DNA of 64,000 bases from Burkholderia territorii (GTDB taxonomy: Bacteria; Pseudomonadota; Gammaproteobacteria; Burkholderiales; Burkholderiaceae), in assembly GCF_902833055.1 (NCBI RefSeq), contig NZ_CADFEJ010000001.1, positions 310,001-374,000 of the forward strand, given 5' to 3'. Numbering within the stretch: position 1 is the first letter of the stretch; the number at the start of each line of letters is the position of its first letter. Below, one piece after another: positions 23,972 through 35,200 of this stretch. The notes beneath the pieces were generated by a model that searched no databases, was not told the DNA's origin, and saw nothing but the letters and a program-made list of their open reading frames with translations. Position numbers and translations under genes: made by a program.

Positions 23972-24664
23972 TTACAGCGGGTGTCCCGCGCCCGCCTGTG
24001 CCAGCAGCGAAATCGCGGCCGGATCCGGCATGCCATTCGAATCGATCGCGCCGGCCTTGGCCAGCGCATCGAGATCGCCGTCGATGCCCGGTTGGCCGAC
24101 CACGAACGGCGTCGTCAGGAAAGCCGGTGTCGACAGCGTGACCGAATAGCGCTGCTGCAGATTCGTCACGACCGCCGATTGCGCGGCCTGCACCGCGTTC
24201 GGGCTGCCCATCGCCTGCTGGAAGCGCGCATTCCCCTGAAAATTGCCGATCAGCCCGGCCGTGTTCGTGCCGAGTTGCGCGGCGAGATAGACGAGCATCA
24301 GCTCGGTCTCGGGTGTCGTGTTGAAGGTACCGCCCGCGTACGCGAGCGAATGCAGGCTCGTGCCGCCCGATGCAACGGTGATCGCGCATGGCAGCACGGC
24401 GTTGACCGTCACGCGGTAGTTGCCGCCGCCGTCGGTCAGCGTCGTCGCCGAGCCTTGCGCGCAACTCACCGTCACCGACGCGCTCGCGAGCGCGGCGCCG
24501 GTGGCGGCCGTGCCGGATAGCGCGACGGTCTGCGTGTTGTTGCTGTTGAAGCAGACATCGACGCCGAAGCAGGCGTCGCCGTTGCAGCCTGCCAGCGCCG
24601 CGACGGCGGCGACGCAGGCGGTGCCCAGCGCGGGGCGGAGAAAGCGCGGATGGCAAATGTTCAT
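23972..24664 (-). CDS. Lipoprotein with a carboxypeptidase-regulatory-like domain, function unknown
   Basis: A 230-residue lipoprotein: the signal sequence ends in the lipobox LAGC and is followed by a cysteine-rich head (DACFGVDVCFNSN). A beta-sandwich-like stretch follows (VALSGTAATGAALASASVTV, then CAQGSATTLTDGGGNYRVTV), resembling the CarboxypepD_reg pattern in which a GNYR-type motif closes each domain. The C-terminal half is helical. Start MNICHP at 24664 opens the signal; a 20-residue longer start is unlikely. Function unknown; single gene, convergent with the MFS gene. Confidence 0.78.
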   Translation of the reverse strand: MNICHPRFLRPALGTACVAAVAALAGCNGDACFGVDVCFNSNNTQTVALSGTAATGAALASASVTVSCAQGSATTLTDGGGNYRVTVNAVLPCAITVASGGTSLHSLAYAGGTFNTTPETELMLVYLAAQLGTNTAGLIGNFQGNARFQQAMGSPNAVQAAQSAVVTNLQQRYSVTLSTPAFLTTPFVVGQPGIDGDLDALAKAGAIDSNGMPDPAAISLLAQAGAGHPL

Positions 24665-24963
24665 GGTCGCGGGCGATCGGGAGAGGGGGCAACCGTTGTA
24701 CGGCGCGGGCGCCGGGACGCTCATATTCTAGGTCTCGAATCCGGGCAGTGCTTGCCCGTTTTCCTGATCGAATGCGCGGTGCGTGCCGGCCGACGCGCTT
24801 TGTCACATCCGTCTGCAAACGCGGCGCATTTCCCGGACGCAATCGGCAACCACGGCGGGCCGGAACCTTTCGATTCCCTTCGCAATTGGTTATGCTTCGA
24901 GTCGATTAAAAAAACGACGAGAGAACGCGCCGTTCCCGACGGAGCCGGCGCGCCGTTTCCGAC

Positions 24964-26283
24964 ATGAACCTGAAACGACTGACGGGGCGTTCACGCCTCC
25001 CGGATTGCGAGGGCGATCCGGTATCGACGGGAGGCACGACCCGCCTCGCAGGGGCAGCCGCGCTGCTGGCCGGCGCGATGTTTCTTTGCGGCCCGGCGTT
25101 CGCCGTGCCGGCCGCTGGCGATGGCGCGATTCCGCTGGCGGCCGGTGCGCCGTCGACCTGCACGAACGTGGCTGCCGCAGCCGCTTATCCCGTCGCCGAC
25201 GACCCCGAAGCCCCTCCGCCGCTGAAAGGCCGCGTGACCGACATGACGGGCGTGCTGAGTGCCGCATGTGCGTCCGAGCTGACCGACCGCCTCGCCGATC
25301 TCGAGCGCCGGCTCGGCGTGCAGATGGCGATCCTGCTGGTCGGGTCGACCGGTCACGCGACCATCGAGCAGTTCGCGACCGCGGTGTTCGAGAAATGGCG
25401 TCTCGGCCAGAGCAAGATCGACAACGGTCTGCTGCTGGTCGCCGCACTGAACGATCGCACGGTGCGGATCGAGGTCGGATACGGCCTCGAAGGTGCGATT
25501 CCGGACGTCGTCGCGGGGCGAATCATCCGCGAGCGCATCGTGCCGGCGTTTCGCGAGAAGCGTATCGAAGCCGGCGTGAGTGACGCGGTCGATGCGCTGG
25601 TGCGCGAGATGACGCCGCCGCAAATGGCGGAGTCGGAGAGCGCACTGCCCGACGAGGACGCGCAGCGCGCGACGTCCCACGATGTGAAGAGGCTATCCAA
25701 CGGCTTGCGGGAGAAAACTCCGGTCGACCTCGGAAGCTTCTCGTTCTGGTTGCTGCTCGGGCTGACCGGTGTCGCGCTGGGTGTCGTCACCGAATGGCGC
25801 AAGCTGCGCTGGCGGGTGATGCTGCCGGCCAGCTTTCTCGTCGCGACGATCGTGCCGGTTGCGATGTTGCCGGTCGGCGCGATTTTCGACGGCGATCTGG
25901 TCGCGATGCTGGGTGGGCTGGGAATCGCGACGAGCATGGGTTTCTGTGCGTGGCTCCTCGGCATCGGTCTCGTTCGCTCCGCACGCGTGCGCAAGAATAC
26001 GGCGATCATCGGCGTGACATTGCTGGCGCTGATCTGGATCGGGCATCGGATGGGATATGCGCCCGGTCAGGTTCTGCTGACGGTCTTCTGCGTGGTGATG
26101 GGGATCCTGGTGATCGTCGAAAAACTGACGGGCAGCGACTGGTCGTCATCCAGCTCCACGTCCTCGTCTTCGTCCTTCAAGTGGCCATCGTCCGGCTCGG
26201 ACTCGTCCAGCTCCAGCTCGTCCGACTCGTTCACCGGCGGTGGCGGCTCGAGCGGCGGCGGCGGGGCATCGGGCCGCTGGTAG
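24964..26283 (+). CDS. TPM-domain (YgcG-type) membrane protein with Ser- and Gly-rich tail
   Basis: A 439-residue protein. A cleavable or anchoring hydrophobic segment lies at residues ~30-48, the TPM domain at ~75-210 (RVTDMTGVLSAACASELTDR, MAILLVGSTGHATIEQFATA, DNGLLLVAALNDRTVRIEVG), four to five membrane helices at ~255-385, and the tail is a serine run followed by GGGGSSGGGGASGRW. TPM proteins bind acidic phospholipids or act in photosystem or envelope maintenance; the glycine-rich tail is typical of the bacterial YgcG branch. It is followed 90 bp later by a LemA gene, its usual neighbour, so the two probably work together at the envelope. Role not established. Confidence 0.86.
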   Translation: MNLKRLTGRSRLPDCEGDPVSTGGTTRLAGAAALLAGAMFLCGPAFAVPAAGDGAIPLAAGAPSTCTNVAAAAAYPVADDPEAPPPLKGRVTDMTGVLSAACASELTDRLADLERRLGVQMAILLVGSTGHATIEQFATAVFEKWRLGQSKIDNGLLLVAALNDRTVRIEVGYGLEGAIPDVVAGRIIRERIVPAFREKRIEAGVSDAVDALVREMTPPQMAESESALPDEDAQRATSHDVKRLSNGLREKTPVDLGSFSFWLLLGLTGVALGVVTEWRKLRWRVMLPASFLVATIVPVAMLPVGAIFDGDLVAMLGGLGIATSMGFCAWLLGIGLVRSARVRKNTAIIGVTLLALIWIGHRMGYAPGQVLLTVFCVVMGILVIVEKLTGSDWSSSSSTSSSSSFKWPSSGSDSSSSSSSDSFTGGGGSSGGGGASGRW

Positions 26284-26373
26284 CCGCTGATGGCCGCCGT
26301 GCGCGGCGCATGCGCGAACGCTTCTTTTCAACTTACCGCTCCAGCCGGAGCGTTCAACGGGAAGTCACACACA

Positions 26374-26994
26374 ATGAAATGGTTTCGAATCCTGCTCGTA
26401 TGCTGCGTGCTCGCGCCGCTCGCCGGTTGCGGCTACAACGCGATCCAGTCGTCGGATGAAGACGTCAACGCAGCGTGGTCGGAGGTGCTGAACCAGTATC
26501 AGCGTCGTGCCGACCTCGTGCCGAACCTTGCCGCATCGGTGAAGGGCTACGCGGCGCACGAGGAGCGCGTGCTGACCGAGGTTGCGACGGCCCGCGCGCG
26601 CGTGGGCAGCGTGCATATGACGCCGGAGATGGCAAAGGATCCGGCCGCGCTGGCGGCGTTCGATCAGCGACAGGGCGAACTGGCCGGCGCGCTGAGCCGG
26701 CTGATGGTGGTGTCCGAGCGTTATCCGGAACTGAAGGCGAACGTGGCGTTTCGCGATCTGCAGACGCAGCTCGAAGGCACCGAAAACCGCATCGCGGTCG
26801 CACGCGGCCGATACATCAAGACGGTGCAGCAGTACAACGTGCAGATCCGCCAGTTTCCGGGCGTCGTGATCGCGCGGATCTTCGGTTACCAGCCGCGCCC
26901 GAACTTCAGCGTCGCGAACGAATCCGCGATTTCGACCGCACCCGTCATCGACTTTTCCAACCAGCCGCCGAAGGCGAACGCGGCCGGCCAGTAA
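26374..26994 (+). CDS. lemA: LemA-family lipoprotein
   Basis: A 206-residue protein of the LemA family, anchored by a lipobox (LAGC) at the end of its signal sequence. The LemA core is clear: DEDVNAAWSEVLNQYQRRAD, LVPNLAASVKGYAAHEERVL, and later QLEGTENRIAVARGRYIKTV. It is an all-helical envelope protein whose molecular role is not known. ATG at 26374 directly opens the signal sequence; an earlier in-frame ATG would add 28 residues that do not fit. It follows the TPM gene and most likely shares its transcript. Confidence 0.92.
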   Translation: MKWFRILLVCCVLAPLAGCGYNAIQSSDEDVNAAWSEVLNQYQRRADLVPNLAASVKGYAAHEERVLTEVATARARVGSVHMTPEMAKDPAALAAFDQRQGELAGALSRLMVVSERYPELKANVAFRDLQTQLEGTENRIAVARGRYIKTVQQYNVQIRQFPGVVIARIFGYQPRPNFSVANESAISTAPVIDFSNQPPKANAAGQ

Positions 26995-27011
26995 GCAGCC
27001 GGCCCGGGCAC

Positions 27012-29252
27012 TCAGGGCTTGCGCGCAGCCGGCTTCGCGAACGCGCCGCGCACTTCGAAGCCGATCGCATCGGCGACGTTGCCGCGCGCGTCGACGAGTT
27101 CCAGCCGGTGCCTGCCCGGCCACGGCATCCACGCGATGCGGTCGGCGTGGCCGATCACCTTGTCGTCGAGCCGCCACGCGAAGCGCGCGGCATGCCCGGA
27201 CGAGCGCTCGAACCAGATCCGCTGGTTCATCGGCGGAATGTCCGGATCGATCGCGAAGATCGTGCCGTCGGTCGGCGCGCCGATCGTCAGCGGCGCGCGC
27301 GCGCCGTCCTTGCCCGGCGTGACGGGCGCCGCGAGCCGGATCGTATCGAGCGCGGTGCCCGCGACGAACCACTCGTCGCGCGACGGCTCGACGTTGCGCT
27401 CGAACGTGATGCGGCGCGTTTCGACACCGGCCGGCGGACGCGGCGCGCGGCTCGGCAGGTCGCGGTGCAGGTAGCCGACGACGGCCGACCACACCGGCGA
27501 CGCGCCCGTCACCCCCGACACGTCCCACATCGGCGAGCCGTCCGCATTGCCGACCCACACGCCCACCGTGTAGCGCGACGTGAAGCCGACCGTCCAGTTG
27601 TCGCGCATGTCCTTGCTCGTCCCCGTCTTGACCGCCGAGAAAAACCGCGTGGCGAGCGGATTGTCGAAGCCGAACGTGCGCACGCGCGCGTTGTTGTCCG
27701 AGAGGATGTCGGTGACGACGAAGCTGGCCGCTTCGCTGAACACGCGCGTGCCGCTGTCCGCGCGGCCCGATGCCGATACGCCGGAAGCGGGCGACGGCGC
27801 GGGCAGGTCGACGACCTTGCGCGCGACACCGCCGTTCGCGAGCGCGCGATACGCATTGGTCAGCGACAGCAGCGTGACGTCGGCGCTGCCGAGTGCCAGG
27901 CTGAAGCCGTAGTAATCGCCTTCCTGCGCGAGCGGCAGGCCGAGCGCGCTCAGCGTGCGCGCGAAGCGGTGCGGCGTGACGAGCACGAGCGTGCGCACGG
28001 CGGGCACGTTCAGCGAGCCGCCGAGCGCGCTTCGCACGCTCACCCAGCCCTTGAAGTCCTTGTCGTAGTTCTGCGGAATGTAGAGTCCGCCACCGGCGGC
28101 GAGGTTGATCGGCGCGTCGTCGAGCAGCGACGCGGCGGTGAGCCGCTTCTCGTCGATCGCCTGCGCATAGAGGAACGGCTTGAGCGTCGAGCCGGCCTGG
28201 CGCGGCGCGAGCACGGCGTCCACGTCGCGCGCGCTCGACAACGCCCCCGACGAACCGACCCACGCGCGAATCTCGCCGGTCGCGTTGTCGATCACGACGA
28301 CCGCGCCGTCCTGCACGTTGCGCCGGTGCGCGGGCGCGTTGAGCTCGGTCAGCGCGCGCGTGAGCGCGTCGCGCGCGAAGCGCTGCAGCGGCGCATCGAG
28401 TGTCGTGCGCACCTGCGCGCCGGCCGTCGGTCTGACCTCCGCCGCGATGCGGCGCGCGAAGTGCGGGGCGAGGGCGGCGCCGTCGTCGCGCACGGCGCTG
28501 GCCGGGCGGGCGATCACGAGCTGCACGTAGCCATCCAGCGACGCGCAGCCCTGTTCCGCCCGCATGTCGCGCAGGATCCGGCAAGCACGCTCGGCGATCT
28601 TTGCAGGGGCCGCGTTCGGTGCGCGCACCAGTGCCGCCGCGATTGCGGCCTCGCGTGCATCGAGGCCGGACGGCGCCTTGCCGAACAGCACCTGCGACAG
28701 CGCGGCGAGGCCGACCGTCTCGCCGCGCAACGGCACGAGATTCAGGTAGGCCTCGAGGATCTGGTCCTTGCGCCAGCCGCGCTCGAGCAGCAGCGCGTTC
28801 ATCGCCTGCGTGGCCTTCTGCGGCAGCGAGCGTTGGCCGGAGCGGCGCGGCGAATCGCTGAGCAGCCCGGCGAGCTGCATCGTCACCGTCGACGCGCCAC
28901 GCGTGCGCTCGTTCCACAGATTGCCCCACGCCGCACCGGCGATCCCGCGCCAGTCGACGCCGCTGTGTTCATAGAAACGCTTGTCCTCGGACAGGACGAT
29001 CGCCTCGCGGAACGCGGGCGACACGTCGGCGAGCGATACCCAGTCGCCGCGCCGTTCGGTGAGGTCGACACGCGTGCGCTGCAGCGGCGTGCCGTCGCGC
29101 GCGAGCAGCACCCAGTCGGAGCTGCGCCAGTTGCGGCGCACGTCGTCGTAGCCGGGCAGCGCGTGCGCGACCAGCGGCGCGGCAAGCACGACGGCGACGA
29201 ATACGCGGCCGGCGAAACGCACCGGCCGCGGCAATACACGATCGATCATCAC
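27012..29252 (-). CDS. pbpC: Penicillin-binding protein 1C (bifunctional)
   Basis: A 746-residue class A-type PBP anchored by one N-terminal membrane segment. The glycosyltransferase (GT51) domain shows SEDKRFYEHSGVDWRGIAGA and RTRGASTVTMQLAGLL. The transpeptidase has S355-x-x-K in AGSTLKP and K542-T-G-T-S. A C-terminal BiPBP_C domain closes the protein. PBP1C is not essential in E. coli and is nearly always encoded next to a bacterial alpha-2-macroglobulin, as here: the macroglobulin gene ends 7 bp before this start, so both are on one transcript. Expected to patch peptidoglycan after envelope breach. Confidence 0.95.
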   Translation of the reverse strand: MMIDRVLPRPVRFAGRVFVAVVLAAPLVAHALPGYDDVRRNWRSSDWVLLARDGTPLQRTRVDLTERRGDWVSLADVSPAFREAIVLSEDKRFYEHSGVDWRGIAGAAWGNLWNERTRGASTVTMQLAGLLSDSPRRSGQRSLPQKATQAMNALLLERGWRKDQILEAYLNLVPLRGETVGLAALSQVLFGKAPSGLDAREAAIAAALVRAPNAAPAKIAERACRILRDMRAEQGCASLDGYVQLVIARPASAVRDDGAALAPHFARRIAAEVRPTAGAQVRTTLDAPLQRFARDALTRALTELNAPAHRRNVQDGAVVVIDNATGEIRAWVGSSGALSSARDVDAVLAPRQAGSTLKPFLYAQAIDEKRLTAASLLDDAPINLAAGGGLYIPQNYDKDFKGWVSVRSALGGSLNVPAVRTLVLVTPHRFARTLSALGLPLAQEGDYYGFSLALGSADVTLLSLTNAYRALANGGVARKVVDLPAPSPASGVSASGRADSGTRVFSEAASFVVTDILSDNNARVRTFGFDNPLATRFFSAVKTGTSKDMRDNWTVGFTSRYTVGVWVGNADGSPMWDVSGVTGASPVWSAVVGYLHRDLPSRAPRPPAGVETRRITFERNVEPSRDEWFVAGTALDTIRLAAPVTPGKDGARAPLTIGAPTDGTIFAIDPDIPPMNQRIWFERSSGHAARFAWRLDDKVIGHADRIAWMPWPGRHRLELVDARGNVADAIGFEVRGAFAKPAARKP

Positions 29253-29259
29253 GTACTCG

Positions 29260-32200
29260 TTACTTGCCGGCGTCGGCCGGCTTCACGGTCATCGGCGGAT
29301 TCGGCCACAGGCCGTACACGGACGGCGCGTACAGTGCCTCGACGCGCGTCGGCGGCAGCCCGAAGGTGCCGACGTTGTTCAGCCGCACCGTGTATTCGAC
29401 CGAGAGTTTGCCCTTCGGCAGATAGTCGTAATACGCGCGGTAGCCGTCGAAGTCGCGTTCGATGAACGCCGGCCATGCGCCGTCCGGCGATTTCTCGCCT
29501 TGCGTCGCGGCTTCGGAATCGCGGCCGAGGCCGGAGCCGAGGATCGTCGCGCCGGACGGGATCGGATCGTTGACGACGACCCACGTCATGTCGCTCTGCG
29601 CATCGATGTCGAGATGCACGCGCACGACGTCGCCGCGCGTCAGCACGCCCTTGACCGCGGGCGACACGGGCGTGACGGTCTTCGTGATCCGGTAGCCGGC
29701 CGCGAACGGCGCACGCAGCGGCACGGCCGCGAGGCTTTCGACGGTTGCCCACGGGCGGCCCGTGCCGTCCTGCGTGACGGACAACGTGGCCGGCGCCTGC
29801 GCCGCACGCGGCCACGGCATCAGCACGCTGCGCGCGGCTGCCGCACGCGTCGCGGCGGTGGCCGACGCAGGGGCGTCTGACGGCACCGGCGCCTGCGACC
29901 ACGAGATCGCGCGCTCGTTGCCGCCGAGCGCGACCTTCGTCGTGCCTGCCACGGGCGTGCTCTCGTAGGTGCGCGAGAAGCGTTCGATCGCGAGCTGACC
30001 GAGCGCGTTCGACGTCGTCGTCTGCCATGCGCCCTGGCGTTGCAGAGCGAGCAGGCCGGTCGCGACGCGCGGCATCTCGTCCTTCCACGCGGGGTCGCCC
30101 GCGAATTCCAGCGCGAGACGCGCGGCGTTGGTTTCGTTGCTCGTCATCAGCCACCACAGATCGTCGTCGCGCGCGGTCGAGAACACGAGCTGCGTGCCCT
30201 GGTACGTGAGGCGCGCACGCAGGATCTGCTCGACCTGCGCACGTTTCTCGTCGCGCTGCGGGATGTCCTTCACGCGCGTGAGGATCGCGTGATAGTCGAT
30301 CACCGCCGATGTCGGCCACTGGTTCGGCGCGATCTCGATCGAGCCGAGCATCCGGCCTTGCGCGGCGCCGTAACGCGACAATGCCTCGATCGCGGCGAGC
30401 TTGCGCAGGTCGCGATCCTGGCGGGGCGCCCACGCGTTGCGCTCGATGCGGCCGTCGACGAAGCGTGCGAGCCCGGCCTCGAGCTGCGTGCGCACGTCCT
30501 CCGGCAGCGCGAAGCGCGGGTCGAGGCGGCTGGCCTCGTCGGCGACCACGAGCAGGTACGACGACAGCGTCGGGCTCCCGTAGTGCGCATCGTCGGACGA
30601 CGGCGGGAAGTAGTTCGCGAGGCCGTCGCTGTCGAGGTAGACCGGCATGCGCGCGACCAGCGCCTGCCATTGTGCGGCGTCGTGCAGGCCGATCGCGCGC
30701 GACGTCTGCTGCTCGAGGCAGCGATACGGATAGCGCTCGAACCAGCGCCGCACGCCGGGCAGGCCGTCGGCGAGCTTCGACTGCAGCGACACGGCAATGC
30801 CGCCGCGCGGCGCGCCCTGTGCGTTGTTGACGGCGCCGGCCGGCGCCGACACGGGCACCGTCAGCGTGCCGTCGACCTGCGCGAGCGTGGCCTGCTGCAC
30901 GGTCACCGGCAGCGCGGGCACGACCTTCTGCGCGACGGCCAGCGCGTCGGACGCGCGCTTGCCGCCTTGCTCGGCCGCCTCGATGCGCCAGTTCAGCGCG
31001 CCGGCCGCGTCGAGCGCCTGCTCGGGCACGGTGATCGTCCATGCGACCTCCGTCGCCGCATTGGCGGCGAGCGACACGGTTTGCGGCGCGACGTCGAGGC
31101 CGGTCACGCGCGGCGTCACGACGACCTGCATCGCGCGGTCGGTCGTGTTGCGCAGCGTGACCTGCGCGCGGAACGCGTCGCCTTCGCGCACGAGCGGCGG
31201 CAGCCCGGAGATCAGCTGCAGATCCTGCGTGCTGCGAATCGACGTGCTGCCCGTGCCGAAGCGATCGGCGCCGACCGCCGCGACCGCGACGATCCGGAAG
31301 CGCGTCAGCGCGTCGTTCAGCGGCACCTCGACGGTTGCGCTGCCGTTCGCGTCGAGCGTCACGCGCGGATTCCACAGCAGCAGCGTGTCGAACAGCTCGC
31401 GCGTCGGCGCGCTGCCGCCGCCGCCGCCGGCCGGCACGGCCTTGCGGCCGAAGTGGCGGCGGCCGACGATTTCCATCTGCGCGGTGGCCGTCTCGACGCC
31501 GTACGCGCGTCGCTGCAGCATCGCGTCGAGCAGGTCCCAGCTGTTGTTCGGCATCAATTCGAGCAGCGCCTCGTCGACGGCCGCGACCGCGATCTGCGTG
31601 CCGGCCGGTGCCGGCTGCCCGTTCGGCAGCGTGACCTTCACGTGCGCTTGCGCCTTGCTGCGCACCGTGTAGCGCGTTGCGTCGGTCGTCACGCTCACGC
31701 CGAGGCGATGCGCGCCCGTGCCGACCTTGATCTCGCCGAGCCCGTAGCGGAACGCGGGCTTCGACAGGTCGACGAATGCGGTCGGCGCCTCATAGTGACG
31801 ACCCTCGCGCCAGAATGCGCGCGCCCATTCGACCGGTGCCTTCCAGCCCCAGGTGAAGAACGAGTACCACGGCACTTCGCGAATCCGGCCGCGCAGCGCG
31901 AGCACCGACACATAGACGTTCGGCCCCCACGATTCGCCGACCTTCAGGTCGACGGTCGGATTCTTGCCGTTCAGTTCGACGATGTGCGTTTCCATCACGC
32001 CGCCGCGCTCGACCGCGACGAGGGCCGTTGCGTAGCGGAACGGCATGCGAACCTGGAAGCGGGCCGTTTCGCCCGGCTCGTAGGACGTTTTCTCCGGGAT
32101 CACGTCGATCCGGTCGGTGTTGTCGCCGCCGAACCAGAGTTCGTCCTCGCGCGTGACCCACACGGACGTCGACGCATTCGACGTGCGCCCGTCGCCGTCC

Positions 32201-35200
32201 TTCGCGACCGCGATCAACTGGATGTTGCCGGCCTGTTCGAGCGTCGCGTCGCAGGCCATGCGGCCCTTGTCGTCGGTCTTGCCCGAGCACAGCACGCCGA
32301 GCTCGCGCGTGTCGCTCTTGTTGTCGTATGCATAGAAGCCGCCGACCATTCGCTTGCGCGACGACGTCGTGATGTGCGCGATGCCCTTGATCTCGATCGG
32401 CACCGATGCGCGCGGCTTGCCCTGCAGGTCGACCGCGAGCGCCTGCACCGGCACGCGCTGGCCGACCGACACCCAGCGTCCGGCCTTGATGCCGGCCACG
32501 ACCGCGGCCGGCCACAGGATCGTGTCGCCGCGGATCGTCTGCACTTCGCCGTTCGGGTCCGCGAACGTCGCCTCGAGCGCGATGCGCTTCGGCGCGTCGA
32601 CGTCGGGCAAGCCCTTGAGCGTGACGGAGCCCGCGCCGTTGCGGTCGAGCGTGACCGGCAGCTTGTCCGCGATCAGCCGGGTCGCGTCGGGATCGTTGTT
32701 CGCGGCCGATGCGCTGTCGCCGTCCTGCGCATCGTCGTCCGCATTGCCGTCGCTGCGTTCCGCGCGGTACGGCGCGAAGCTGAAGTCCTCGAAACGATCC
32801 GCGAACGGCGGCGACGCCCATTTCATCAGCGCCGACACCTGCACGGGCAGGTTCGATGCGCCGCCGCCCGATACGTAGTCGATCTGCACCGCGAGCGGCG
32901 CTTCCTTGACCGCGACGAGCGGGCTCTTCTGCGCGTCGCGCGCGCCGATCGTCCCCTTGAGCACCGGCAGGCGGAATGCTTCGACACGGAAGCTGCCGCT
33001 GTAGTAGCTGGCGGTCGGCGCGTCGTCGGGGCCGCCTTCGAGCGTCACGCTGTACTCGCCGAGCTTTGCCGCGGGCGGCAACGTGAACTGCGTGTCGGCG
33101 CTGTGGTCGGCCGACCACGTCAGCGGCAGCTTGTAGGTCTGGTCGGAGCCGAGATGGCGGATCGTCACGCGCGACGGGTATTGCGCCGGGAACGCGAGGC
33201 TCTGCAGCGTCTCGGTGCGCAGGAAGTGCTTCATCGATACGGTTTCGCCGGCCCGCAACAGCGTGCGGTCGAACACGGTATGCGCGCGCACGGTCGGTGC
33301 GCTGTCGGTGTCGGTCGGCACGTTGAAGCGCCACGATTCGATCCCGCGGTTCCAGTTCGAGCTGACGAACGCCATGTCGGGGCCCGTCTTCGGATCGTCG
33401 ACGCGCGCCGACACGAAATAGTCGTCGAAGCGTTCCGACTGGTTGCATTCGTGCTTCGGCTCGAATGCGCCGTCGATCTTCAGCAGGCCTTGCGCGTCGG
33501 TCTTGCCGGACGCGATTTCGTCACCGTTGCAATCCGACACGCGGATTCGCGCGTTCGGCACGGGCTTGCCCTTGTCGAGCGTCGTGACCCAGACGAGGTT
33601 GTTCTCGCGGCCCTGTTTCAGATGCACGCCGAGGTTCGTGACGAGCACGGTGGTGCGCACGTACATGCTCGACGGCTTCGCGAGCAGCGAGCGGCCGAGT
33701 GCGGGCGACGCGAGTTCGAGCACGTAGAAGCCGGGTTTTTCGATCGGCACGCCGACGACCTCGAACGGGCGCAGCGCCTTCGGATCGGCCTTCGGCAGCG
33801 TCAGCGCCTGCGCGCCCGGTTCGCCGGTGAGCAGCGACAGCGAGCGCACGTCGATGCGGCGGTTCTGCGGCGCGGGCATCTTCTCGCCGGCCGCGAGCGG
33901 CACGTAGACGGGGTGCTGGCCCTTGCGCCGGAGCAGGCCCGGGATGCGCTCGTCGATCGTGTCGGCCGTCATCGACCAGTTGTCGAACCGGTCGACGGTG
34001 CGCATCCATTGGCGAATCGCGGTGTCGTCGTCGACCTTCAGGTTCGAGAATTGCGCACCGCTCGTGTTGAGGCCGGCGATATGCAGATCGGCCTCGACGT
34101 TGCGCAGCGTGACGGGCACGAGCGCGGGCGTACCGGGTTCGGCGAAACGCTCGACGATCCCGAAGGTGCCCGACGAGAACTTCGCGAGCGGCGGCATCGG
34201 CGCGGTGCGCGTCGCGAGCGGGAACAGATCGGCGTTCGCGAGCGAGCGGTCCGTCACGTCGCGCAGGCCCGACGGCAGCTCGACGGTCAGGTTCGCCTGC
34301 GCGGGCAGCGGCGGATTGAACGTGACGGTCGTCACTTCGTCGCTGTGATCGTCGGCCGCGAAGGTCGGTGAAAGCGAACCGTCAGGGCCGCGCAGCCTGA
34401 TCGCCTCGGCGTTCTTGCGCGAAATCGGCGCATTGAACGACAGCGTGAGCGGACGCAGCGGCGTGCAGGGCGCCTTCGCGTTCTCGCGCTCGCACGAGAA
34501 GCTCGCGGCGAACGGCGCGCGCACCGTGAAGTCGAAACGGCGCTCGGTATCGTTCGCGATGCCGCTCGGGCTCGCGACGCCCTTGCCGTAGACGAGCTGC
34601 ATCTTCGCGCTCGCGGGCAGCGCCTGCGCGCACGACAGCGTCAGCACGCGCGCGGCGTCCTTCTTCAGCCCGAAGTGATCGAGCAGCGCGTTGCGGGTAT
34701 CGTCGTCGGCGGCCGTGACGGGGATGCGGTTGCCGATGCCGACCGCTTCGCACCAGATGTTCGCGAGCGCGGAGCGCGGTTCGGCCGGGCCGTTCAGCTT
34801 CAGCACGAACACCTGGCGTTCCTCGATCTCGCGCGAGCCCGGGCGCACCGTCACGGGAAACGGGCCGCCGGTTTGAAACGTGAAGCGGCGCGGGCCGCTG
34901 ACCGCATTGCCGGCGACCGAGCGCAGCGAGTCGTTGAGCGCGACGGAGCATCGCACGCCGGGCGGCAGGTCGTTCTCGAAATCGTAGACCCACGTCTTGT
35001 CGTCGAGCCAGTGCCCCTGGCCGCGTGCGGCGGTGGAATCGTTGCAGGTCATGCGTGCGGGATTCGGCGCGGATGCCGAACCGAACGCGACCATCGCTTC
35101 GTCGAACTTGACGACGCTCTGCCGGACTTCGGTGACCGTGCCTTGCGGCGACACGCTCACCGTGCGGGCGGCGCCCGCATGCAGCGACAGTGCAGCGGCG

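Noticed and set aside
30040..34371. Open frame of over 1400 codons antisense to the alpha-2-macroglobulin gene
   Set aside because: It is the codon-bias shadow of a real gene in GC-rich DNA: arginine-, histidine- and valine-rich, no domains, and the other strand codes for a clear family.
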